From: Pleodorina starrii
Taxonomy: Eukaryota; Chlorophyta; Chlorophyceae; Chlamydomonadales; Volvocaceae
Length of the DNA stretch: 64,000 nt
Reading direction: 5' to 3'
Assembly (NCBI GenBank): GCA_030267565.1
Contig: BRXU01000013.1
Span: forward strand, 2,768,001-2,832,000
The stretch's first letter is position 1. Each line of letters starts with the position of its first letter. A program made the translations under genes and the position numbers. The notes under the pieces were generated by a model, which saw only the letters and a program-made list of their open reading frames with translations, made no database searches and had not been told where the DNA came from. This document shows positions 48,101 through 58,220 of the stretch, piece after piece.

Positions 48101-48287
48101 CCCGCCCCGCGGCCAGCCTTCCTACTCTTGACCGTCTTAACCGTCCCCCCGGTGCAACGCAGCGCAGCGCCGCGCGGCGCAGCTTTGGGACCTGTGCAGC
48201 GCAATACAACACAAGCAGGCTGGCAGGCAGGCCGCCCCGCGGATCCCGGCGCCGCCTCCCCTCGCTCACCACGACACCAACCCCCTC
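45119..48287. other. 3.2-kb convergent intergenic gap, no supported gene
   Basis: Lies between the 3' ends of the plus-strand DUF21/CBS gene and the minus-strand kinase, so it should hold two 3' UTRs. Contents seen: a tatctatc run near 45510-45545, a patch of ggtta/ccggg-type imperfect repeats at 46320-46420, (AC)n tracts at 47320-47350 and 47530-47570, and homopolymer-rich DNA. No frame resembles a known protein. No TGTAA (or TTACA for the minus gene) lies close to either stop. Confidence 0.5.
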
Positions 48288-51200
48288 TCACGACAAGACC
48301 AACGACACCACCGGCGCGGGCATCCCCGTCCAGCCGCCGCCACCAACACCCCGGCCGCCACCCGCGCCCCCGCCACCACCTGCTGCGCCGGCGGCACCAC
48401 CAGACTCCGGAGGCTCCCAAACCGCGAAACCGCCCACCAACAAGGGCTGAGCCTGAGCCTGGGCCTGGGCCTGAGCATGGGCCTGGGCCTGGGCGGATGA
48501 ATCGCTCACAGCCTCAGACCCGGTCCCAGCCAGGCCCTGCGCCTCAGCCCTGTGGCCCGCCGCCCCTGCAGCCGCAGCAGCCGCAGCCAGCGCGCGGTGC
48601 TTTCTGGCCGCGCGCCGGACAGCCGTCAGCAGGGTCCGCACAATCGCTTCGAAGGTGGGGCGCTGCTTCGGGTCGCGCGCCATGCAGGCTGCGGGACGGG
48701 GCGAAGACGGGACCGGGAACAAGACTGGGAGAAGGGCTTTAGGGTTGTTTTAGGGTTTCCCAAAGCCAGTGGCGGGGGCTGCGTGAGCGGGGCACACGGC
48801 GAGGGCCGGTCAGGACCATGCACACCTCAAGAGAACCAGGCCCGGGTGGCCAGGGGTGGCGCGACCGGCGACCCGCGGGTCGGCCAGGTACCGTATTGAG
48901 GTCAGCCGGCCGCCGCCACCACCCCCTCTCCCACCCTCCCCGGAGAGGACCGGGCCGCCGTGCGCTCGCGCCGCGCTGCCGTACTCCAGTACATACCTTG
49001 CCCGATCCGTCGGATGGTGGTGTCCACCCCGGGCGGCCACTCCAGGGAGAGGTCCCCCGACACAAGGCCCACCAGCAGCTGTGCCGGGCGCAGGTTGTGG
49101 TGGGGCGGCAGCCCGGTGGCCAGGTGCCACAGCATCGCGCCATAGCTGCGGGTCGGGTCGGGTCGGGTCGGGTCGGGTCGGGTCGGGTCGGGTCGGGTCG
49201 GGTCGGGAGGACAAATTGTTTCGGGACTTTGCAACTCGTCTCCTGGCCGCTCAAGTCAACGGCGGTGCTTTCCTTCCTTCCCGTTAAGGGCGCTCGCCAC
49301 CAGTACGATGACAGCAAGGGCAAAGGTGGTGGTGGTGGTGGTGGTGGTGGTGGTGCCCTCCCACCGACCTGACAGCTGACACCCCCGCACCCGGCCCGGC
49401 CCCGCCCCGTCCCGTCCCGTCCCGTCCCGTCCCGTCCCGTCCCGTCCCGTCCCGTCCCGTCCCGTCCCGTCCCGTCCCGTCCCGTCCCGTCCCGTCCCGT
49501 CCCGTCCCGTCCCGTCCCGTCCCGTCCCGTCCCGTCCCGTCCCGTCCCGTCCCGTCCCGTCCCGTCCCGTCCCGTCCCGTCCCGTCCCGTCCCGTCCCGT
49601 CCCGTCCCGTCCCGTCCCGTCCCGTCCCGTCCCGTCCCGTCCCGTCCCGTCCCGTCCCGTCCCGTCCCGTCCCGTCCCGTCCCGTCCCGTCCCGTCCCGG
49701 CATGCACGCACCTGTACACGTCCGATGGCTTGCCACAGCGGCCCGAGGGCACCTCTGGTGCCAGGTACGACAGAGCGCCCCAGTGGCCCGAGTGCTGCTG
49801 GCTGCGGGACAGGCCCTTGGAGGTGGCAGCCACCGGATTGGTCAGACTGAGAAGGTACGGGACGGGGCGGGACGGGACGGGAGAAGGTGGGGTTAGCGGC
49901 GGCGGCGGCAGCGGCGGCGGCAAGAGCAGAAGCAAGTCGGCTGCCAGCAGCGGTGTGGTGTGGTGTGGTGTGGTGTGGTGTGGTGTGGTGTGGTGTGGTG
50001 TGGTGAGGTCTGGACGAGCGCAGTGCCGCCGGGCCGAGCGCCGCTGCGGCTGCTCGCCGGCGTGCTGGTAACGGGGAGCCGGCGACAGCCGCAGCCGCAC
50101 CCAACCGGCCATCCCGGGAGAGCGCCCCAGCCCCCCTAAAGATCTCTAGACTCACCCGAAGTCAGAGATCTTGCACACGTATCGGCGGCCGCCGACGCCC
50201 CCGTCGCAGCCCTTGACCAGCACATTCGCGGGCTGGCGGACGGGCGGGTGGGAAAGGAGGACGGGGCGAGGAAATGGGAGTCCAAACGAGGGGCAGGAGG
50301 GCGATCAGAGGGGGAGGGAGGGATGAAAGCGATCCCGGGGACAAGCGGTTTTCGCTCTTAGCGGTTACGTAGTGCACGCGCACTAGCAGCAGCAAAAGCC
50401 GGCCCGACCCGGATCGAAAGGGCGCCTGCAGCGCAAGGCGCGCAAGCGCTGCGAAACCTGGCCGTCCTACTGCCGTACCGTCGTACCTTTAGGTCGCCGT
50501 GCACCAGGTTGAGCGAGTGCAGGTAGGCCATGCCCTGCAGGTTTGCGGGTTTACGGGTTTGGGGGGCGGGAGAGGGGCGCCAGAGGGAAGGGTCTTGCGG
50601 TGCGGCGGCGCGGAAACGGGGAGGATCGGAGGATCGGAGGGAGGTAAGGACGGTCGGGGGGCCGGGGGCCGTCCCTGGTTCTACGGCCGTCGCCGCGTGC
50701 CCTCCGGGGAGGGGCCGCCGCGATCTACTCCCGGTGGTCCCCAACACCGCGGCCAAACCAAGTGCCGGGCTGCCGAGAGGCCGAAAGATCCGAGAACCCA
50801 GATTCCAGGGTCCGATACGGTATTATAACGTACTCCCGAGATCCCGGGCTGCCAAAGGTCCCGGGGACGCGCCCAGCCCTCCGACAACCCAATCCCACAC
50901 ACGCACCCAAACGCACCCACCCCCACACCTGTGCCACCTCCAGCGCATTGACCAGAATGTCGTACGACTGCCACGTCGGCGAGGCCCGCGACTCGACGCC
51001 CCCGGCGCCACCGCCGCCACCTGCACCTCCACCGATGTTGCTGTGCGGCAGGGCGGCGGCCGCCTGATGGTAGCGGTTGGCGGTTGCGTTCCCGCGCGGC
51101 TTCAGCAATCGTCCAACGGCCAACCGTCGACGCTGCTGCGGCGGGTGCTGCGCCTGCAGTACATCCAGCAGTGTGCCGTACTCGCAGTACCTGCTTGGGC

Positions 51201-54200
51201 CGCACGGAGGGCGGAGCGTGGGGGCGGAGCGGGAAGCACATCAAGAGACCCTCAGCGAAAAGCACGTGGTGGCAGGACGCAGGAGCAGGAGGGAAAGCGA
51301 GCGCTGTAAGGGCGGAACATGGCGGTCGGCAGCGGCTCAGTCAGGATGTGCGGTACCGCCGTCTCGCGCTGCACCGCGGCTCGTCCGGTCGCCCGGCATA
51401 CAGACACACAGCTGCGGCGGCGGCGGCGGCGACGGTATTGGTTGGGGCCGCTATCAAACCCGGGGGCGGGGCGGGGCGCGGCTCGCTCACAGCGGCTCCC
51501 GGGGGCGCACAGGCCCTGCGGGGTTTGCCATGCAGACCCATTTATTTGCGGGGCAGGTCGGCCGGCCGGTCATCTCCTCTCCTCTCCTCTCCGCGACCTG
51601 GTGGACCCGACTCTCAGCTCCCTGCCCCGCTCCCTGCCCACGGGCTCCCCATCAAGTGAGTGATGCCCGGGGGGGCCCTTCCCGGAGGCCCCGGCCGCGT
51701 ATCCCCGGCTCACAACAGGCCGTGGCCGCGACACTCCCAGCCCCATTCCCATTCCGGAGGAAACGCCGCACGGCACAGCACCGCGCCGCAGCTGCCCGTG
51801 CACATGAAGGGTGCACATTTCGTGCTGCGTGCAGTCAGTCATGGCCAGACACATCGGGACGACGCGCAAATCGGCAAGGTTGACGCGCATGCGGCGCACA
51901 CACTCACTCCATGAGAACCGCGGTGAGGTACTTCCCCGCCGCCGCACCCATGCCGTGCAGCTCGTCCAACGCGCGGCTGACCTCCTCCAGACTGCCGTAC
52001 AGCGCGCCGTCCGTCGAGTCGGATATCTCCATGGTCCGCCCCGCGGTGCTCACTCGCCGCAACCGGGAGCCCGGCGCCGAGGTCAAGCCACTCCCCAGGG
52101 TGGGGCCCCAGCGGGTGGGCGACGCCGGCGCTTGGCTGCCCTGCCCTGCATGCTGCTGCTGCTGCACGGGCTGCTGTGGCGGGGGAGGCTGCCCTAGCTG
52201 CTGCTGCTGCTGCTGCCGTTGCTGCTGCGGTTGAGGCTCCTGCGGCGCCGTCGGACGGCGAGGCACCGGCTGCTGCTGCTGCTGCATGTGCTCTCGCTGC
52301 CCTGGCGGCTGCTGCTGCTGCTGCTTCGGCGGCGGCAGCAGCGGCGGCGGCTGACCCAGACCCAGACCCTGCTGCTGCTGCTGCTGCTGCTCCAAGGGTG
52401 TACCACACCGTCCGACATCCAGATCGGACAACACGTGTAGCGGCTCCCCCCGCCAGGCAGCCCCAGCAGGCCCTGCCGCCCCCGCCGCCGCCGTCGCTGT
52501 CACCGCCGCCGCTGCGACCGCCGTCGTCACTCCAGCGGCGCCGCCTGCCGCGCATCCGTCGCCGCCCTCAACCCGCCACGGCGCGAATGACGGCGAGTGA
52601 AAGGCCGATCGTTGGCGGCTCCGGGCCGACGGCGCGTCCGTCGCGCCCACGGCCGCCGCCGTCGCCGCCTCCGCTACCGCCGCCGTGGCGGCGGCGCTGC
52701 ACCCCCCGCCGGCGGTGGATCGCCAGTTTATGCACATCGAGGATCGCGGCGTGGAGTCCATCAGGGCCGCTGGCGGCAGCGGAGTCAACAGAAACAGCGC
52801 ATCCGCCAACTGCATCGGCGGCGGTAGGGGGCTGGAGTTGGCGTCGCGTGAGGAGGCCGCGGCGTCGACCTCGCCGTCGCCGTCGGCAACGCCGCCGTCA
52901 CCGTCTCGCTCGTCACCGCCGCCGCCGCCGCCGCGGTAGGCGTCGGCGGCGGTACCGGCGGAGCTGGCGGCCTTCCCCTTCCCCTTCCCCGTCGATGCCG
53001 TAGAGCCGCCGTCAGAGAGGCTCGGGTTCAGGCCGGGGCGGCGGTCGCGGGCCTTGCTGGACCGGACTGTACTGCCGCCGCCGCCGCCGACACCGCCACC
53101 GCCGCCGCTGGCGCTCGCACTGGCGCTCCACGTGGCGTCGAGGAGAAGGCTACGAAGGGAACTTTCAGCTGCGGCGTCGGCGGCGGCGGCGCCGCCGCCG
53201 CGGCGGAGGCCGCTCTGCAATCCGCCGCGGTGGGAGCGGAAGACGGCCGGCGGGGCCAGACGTCCGCCGCCGACGGTGAAGCTGGCCAGGCGGGCGCGGC
53301 CGCGGGCCGCGCTGTGAACCGCAGGTCGGTACGTCGCGGCCGCCGCCGCCGTCGTGACGATCGCCGCAGTCGCTGAGGGACTGCGGCAAGCCTGGGCAGT
53401 CAGCCCATGAGACGCGCACGTACCACCGCCGCCGCCGCCGCCGCCTCCGGGGGCGGCCTGGGAGTAACAACCTCCGCCGGCGCGGAGCTCCCTGGGCGTG
53501 CTGGAGGAATGGCAATGGCGGTGTCCCACGCCGCCGGCCGGGCCCGCCGCGGAGGCCGGTCCGGACCCGGGGCCGCCGCCCGCGGAGCTGCCAAGCCCTG
53601 GAAATGGCACGTGCTGCGGCCTGACGGGTCGCGCCGGCGGCCACGGCGGCTGCGGCAGCTGGCTCGCGTCCACCACGTCGGCCGCCGCCGCCGTCGTCGC
53701 CGCCGAGTCGACCGCTAGGCCGAGGGCCGTCGGCGGCGGCGCTGCGCAGCGGGCCGTTTGCGGGAAAGCCGTGGCGGCGGTTGCGGTGCCCGCGGCGAGG
53801 ACGGTGCTCCCGAATGGGTTTGTGGCGAAGCTCGAGCCCGCGGTGGGGCGTTCGCTGTGGAAGGTGCAGTTGCTGGGCGCGTTGCTGGGCGGGTGGTGGT
53901 GGGTGCCGGTGCTCAGCAGACCCATGGGTCCGTCCAGCGCCGCCGCCATCAGCTGCTGCCGCCGTCGCTCGTATGCCTCCGGCTGCAGGTCCTCTGGCGC
54001 CAGCTGCGTCACGCACACCGTGTAGCACTGAACCAGGTTGGGGTGCGACACCATGCGTGACAGCAGGGCCTCCCGCGTCGACAGCTGCAGCGTGTCCAGA
54101 TCGTCAGAGACCTGTGGGTTGGGGGTTGGGGGTTGCCGGGCCGGTGATGAAGACGTGAGTGTGTGGGACTGTGGGTGCGGCATGGGGTGTCCAGTACGAC

Positions 54201-55310
54201 CGTCCATGGTGTCAATGGTGTCGTTACGGGGCTAATAGAAAGACATTTGTGGGTGTGTGGATGCGGTACAGGGGGGTAGGGAAAAGGAACCGGAGGCAGC
54301 AGCAGCAGCAGCAGCACCAGCAGCAGCAGCCGCAGGAGCAGCGTTGCGGACATGTCGACGGCCCATGGGTGTCGCCGGCAGGGGCGCGTCACGCCAGCGG
54401 CGCTAACTGCGCTTCGAGGCGGAATGACCCACCAGCAGCTTGACGGCGACGGTGGAGCCATGCCATAGGGCCCGATACACGCGACCGCCGGAGGCGCCCG
54501 CGCCGCAGGGCGGGTAGCAGAGCTGCACCTCCTGGAGCAACTGCCACAGCCGGAGGCCCCCGCCGCCGCCGCCACCGCCGCTGCTGCCACCATCGCCGAT
54601 GCCGTCCGTTTCGGCCGCCTGCAGTACAGTGCAGTGCAGTGCAGTACAGCGGCGGCCAGTCGGTGTCCGCGCCAAGTCATGTGGCGGCACCGACGCTAAT
54701 CCCCTCGCAAACCCTAAGTGACAAATCCGACACACGCGGGGCGTGCAAAGGGCACCAACGGATTATAACGTAGCCGTGACTTGTGGCGTGAGCCCGTGAC
54801 GAGGCGAGAGAGGAGGAAGGGCCGCAGCCCCGCCCAGCGCTGTGTCGCACAGGTGATGGGGCCACAGCGTTGCGGAGACACACGTGTGAGTTTATGTGTG
54901 TGTGAAAAGGGTTGGGTGGGTGGGTGAGGGTGGGGAGAGGGGTGCGCACAGCCCTGGCAGAAGCTGCCAACAAAGTCGACGATGACGACGAGCCAGGGGC
55001 TCACCAGGTTCCACGGGCGCCACGCCACTGCGCGCGCCCACGCATCCGCCCCCTGGAAGGACTGAAGAAAACGGGCTTCCGGGGACAATGCGGAGGCTCC
55101 CAGCGCTGAAGGCCATTGAGAAAGCAGCTCGGCCGGAGGGCGAGGTGCTGCTGGCCGGAGGGCTGGCACCTCAGGCTGGCCCGACGCCGTCACGCGCTCG
55201 TCACCTGCCGCGGTAAGCGTCTGGAGCGGCTGCTCATCGCAGCAGTGCTCGTGGGGCTCGTCCGCTGCCTGTGTCCTCCCGCAACAACGCAGTAAGCGGC
55301 GCCAGGGCAT
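48288..55310 (-). CDS. Large protein kinase with a giant N-lobe insertion, nine exons
   Basis: Predicted TKL-type kinase of 1,255 residues. Exons: 55310-55005, 54618-54433, 54111-51908, 51190-50929, 50534-50487, 50232-50156, 49846-49712, 49145-48997, 48688-48288; phases agree throughout. The N-terminus MPWRRLLRCCGR is basic and Cys-rich, suggesting membrane attachment; an ATG at 55346 would add 12 residues. Motifs: GASGGRVYRALWHG loop, AVKLL with Lys162, STREALLSRMVSHPNLVQCY with Glu178, then about 680 residues of Gln/Ala/Gly/Pro-rich sequence before YLTAVLMEYCEYGTLLDVLQ. Next come [18 protein letters not shown] (HGD for HRD, a non-RD kinase), KISDFG, LSYLAPEVPSGRCGKPSDVY, YGAMLWHLATGLPP and ARDPKQRPTFEAIVRTLL. 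All catalytic residues seem present. The tail is Ala/Gln/Gly-rich. It is convergent with the DUF21/CBS gene. Confidence 0.87.
48736..48764. repeat. Telomere-type TTTAGGG / TTTTAGGG motifs
   Basis: Reads ctttagggttgttttaggg on the plus strand, in the intron between the last two exons of the minus-strand kinase. It is short and imperfect. A further aaccctaa lies near 54709. Confidence 0.6.
49149..49206. repeat. Pentanucleotide run (GGGTC)n, about 11 copies
   Basis: Lies beside the acceptor of kinase exon 49145-48997. On the transcribed (minus) strand it reads GACCC. Same motif as the run at 16453-16604 in the other kinase. Confidence 0.93.
49403..49699. repeat. Pentanucleotide satellite (CCCGT)n, about 59 copies
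   Basis: Pure CCCGT run in the same intron as the GGGTC run at 49149. On the transcribed strand it reads ACGGG and would translate as Gly/Thr/Asp/Arg in every frame, giving false ORFs. Confidence 0.95.
49952..50004. repeat. Pentanucleotide run (GTGGT)n, about 10 copies
   Basis: Intronic run between kinase exons 50232-50156 and 49846-49712. Confidence 0.92.
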
Positions 55311-58220
55311 GACCTCCGTTCGGGTAAAGCGTTGCGCCCTGTGCAAAGTTCTCTTACGTGGCGCAGACCTACTAGCTGTGTTACTGGTGCTGGCCTGTCA
55401 CAGGAGTTCCCCAATGCCTGCTTTGAGCTTGGCACATATTAGCAATCATGGTTCGGTCTTGGACCACGACGATACCGGAAAATCGCTGACTAGCCATTTT
55501 ATTTATACGGAGCCACTACATGCTGCAACGACTTTGATAGCAGACTCAGTACTACTCTCCCAGTAAAGAATCTCCCGGTTTAACTGGGGCCCTGGGGCCC
55601 ATGCAAGTGCATCAAATATGCCGCCGTGATTGTCTAAAAGCTAATACGCGAAATGTTCTATCTTCTATGGTCTGCAGAACATGCTGTAATTGAGTCAAGG
55701 CGATAAAATCTTGCTTTCGTAGACTAGAATTCGTAATGTTAACGTCACTGCCCCGGAAGTGCACAAAATGGACTTGCCGCATTCTTACCCCCTGAGGACA
55801 CAGACGGATGGAGGAATCAAGAAAGCTTTACAACTGTGTCCTATCGTGCTGTGCCTTGTGCAACGTAACTCGTACTGTACTTCGCCGGGCCCTGGTGGCT
55901 TTGCGTTTGGCACCCCTTTGCGGGTGCCCCTGTGGTAGGATGAACAGTCTGTCTAGCCTGTACGGCTAGCGACCGGTGTGAAAACCGGTCCCCCTTGTAA
56001 ATTCCGCATCCTATGAAAAAAGGAAGCCACGCTAATATTTTTGGGCGGGGCCCCAGCGCGAAGCGCCCAGGGGGGCCCCGCCCTGTAGAATTGCCCATGT
56101 CCGTGCGTGGGACGTGGGATGGAAGTAATTGGACAAGTGTAGACTTTCGGCCAACGGAAAGTCTGCATAAGTAAAAGATTACATTCTTTATTGCACGGTA
56201 AATTTATTATTGGAACCCAACATCGCATGAGTAAAAACCAGTTTGGCAGTCTCCATGGACCGAGGCCGAGGTCAAACCAACACCACTCGGCCTATAATGA
56301 ATTCCAGAAGATTCTTCGTTCCTTAAAGTGGAATTCTGACATGACGGCGTGAAATGAATCTTCGTTTTGGAAACAAACTATGTTTGCATTGCGAACATTC
56401 TTCTCGCGACCACACCACAGCAGCTCTGCTAGCCGGTCCGATCGTCTTGACGCATATTACTATTACAAAGGTTGCAAGGAGCAAAGCATGAGCGGCAAAC
56501 TGCTGGTCGTTGGACGCCAAGCCGCCAATGCACGCACGAGCGATGCGGCGGTCTTCTGCGGGCCGCCCAACAAGTCCAGTCGGCAACCTAGGGGACTTCT
56601 ACAGTCCCTGTCCTAATGTTAAAGTTGTCGAGCCTCCTCTACGATACGGCGGATATCTCGGTAGCGAAGCCTGTGTACTCTCGTCGGCAACTGCACGTCG
56701 TCGCGACCCTCGCAAACAGTTCTGCTGCCCTTCTATTGTCAGCCTGCGTGATATGTGAATGATACACTCCATGTCTACTGTCATGTTACTTAAGCCAATG
56801 CGCTCGCGGGAAGAGTTGCACAGCGCAGTGCCGAGACGGAGCGCGATGCTATACGTGGGGCGGATTGCTGAAGCTGCATGCATTTCGGATATAAATCTCT
56901 GGCTGTCTAATAACAGCAGGACTGTCAGGACACTCTCACACTTGACACCCTCGCCGCCCTAGCACACAACTTAATAACCCGTACTGATTGAACGGGGCCC
57001 CCCCTATTTCCGGCTTCAAGGAAGCCGACACCAACCCCTTGTCCCCTTTCAACCCTGGCATATCAGCAAAATTCCCCCAGCTGCCAATACAACAGCTGCA
57101 AAGGGATACCGTCGACTGCGCAGGCGACCGTCTCTCGCGCAACGCAACTGGAGAGTGGTGCACCAACTGGTACAACTCGGCCCAAATCAAAACCCTCATC
57201 ATTACGCCTGAACTGAGCAAAACTTCCAGAGTCCCGCACGCGAGCACACATATATTCGTAATTTCGTATCTCTGGGAGGGAGACTGGGACACGGGGCGCC
57301 TCAAGACGCCAGCCCGCCCGGGGCCGTTTGGGGCGTTCCCCGCCCGGGAACCGCCAACGGCGCGTCACTCCCTCGCAACGCTCCTAAATCCACTGAAACC
57401 ACCACAATCATCAATCCTACAACAAGACCTACTGCTGCTTCTCCCTCGCCTCCCGATGGAGCTTGCACAACAGCTCTGGAAGCCAAGTCTTTCGCACCGG
57501 GGCCCCACATGCCGCCCCTCAAGAGCGCACGCGACGCAGGCCGCTGCCCCAAGGGGCCAGCCAGGCTGCCAGCTTGTCTGTCGTTCCCAAACGGATGCTA
57601 GATCCCTGCTAATGATCCACCGCGATCAGCCGCGCAGCTGCGGGAGCGTCGACGCGGACGCAACGCCTCGCGCAGGTCGCCCCGGCGGTCCGCCGGTGAC
57701 CGCCGTAGCAGCAACAGGAGCAGCGCCCAACGCACACGCTGCAACCGCCGCCTTCCCTTCCTCCCGCTTTCCTTCCCTCGACGGCCGCGGGGTCCCGGGC
57801 AGCAGCAACAGTAGCAGCAGCAACAGCAGCAGCATCTCGCTACGGTAGCTGGTCGACACCTTGGGGCTACGGCCGTGTGGCGGCCAGCGCCCGGACAGCC
57901 TCCCGGACGCGCGGCGCCAGTAGCGGGTGGGGCGACACGGACACGCACGTGAAGCGCATTCGGGACTGCGGGCGGGGGGCGGTTGGGGGCAGCAGGAGCA
58001 GCAGCAGCAAAGGGAGGGGAGCAGGAAACATCGGCGCGCGGCACAGCACATGCGCAAGCTCAAGAGCACGGCGCAGCGCAATACAGTGCACCCTCAATCG
58101 CACACGCGCAGCGCGGTATCGTGCAGCTGCGAACGGGGCGGTACGCCATGCACCGAACGGGGCGGTGCCACATGACAGAACCCGCCCATGCCGCCACGCA
58201 GCGGCAGGTTGTTCGCCGTT
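55311..58220. other. 2.9-kb intergenic gap with a less GC-rich core, no supported gene
   Basis: The left edge is the 5' flank of the minus-strand kinase and the right edge the 3' flank of the F-box gene. From about 55440 to 57000 the DNA is clearly less GC-rich and has no GC-biased reading frame. A cluster of perfect hairpins lies at 55909-56083. The frame at 56988-57848 (286 codons, plus strand) matches no family I recognise and degrades into low-complexity sequence, so I do not call it a gene. Confidence 0.5.
55909..56083. repeat. Cluster of four perfect inverted repeats (hairpins)
   Basis: Arms: ggcaccc (55909-55915) with gggtgcc (55922-55928); ctagcc (55953-55958) with ggctag (55964-55969); gaccggt (55971-55977) with accggtc (55984-55990); gggcggggcccc (56043-56054) with ggggccccgccc (56072-56083), the last with an inner gcgc-gaa-gcgc stem. 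Loops are 4-17 nt. They sit in AT-richer DNA outside any gene. Confidence 0.88.

Noticed and set aside
48739..50155. Minus-strand GRDGT-repeat frames up to 457 codons
   Set aside because: CCCGT satellite in a kinase intron; only short segments of these frames coincide with real exons.
56988..57848. 286-codon plus-strand frame as a gene
   Set aside because: No family resemblance, no GC-biased third positions in its first half, and low-complexity sequence in the second; overlapping minus-strand frames are equally open.
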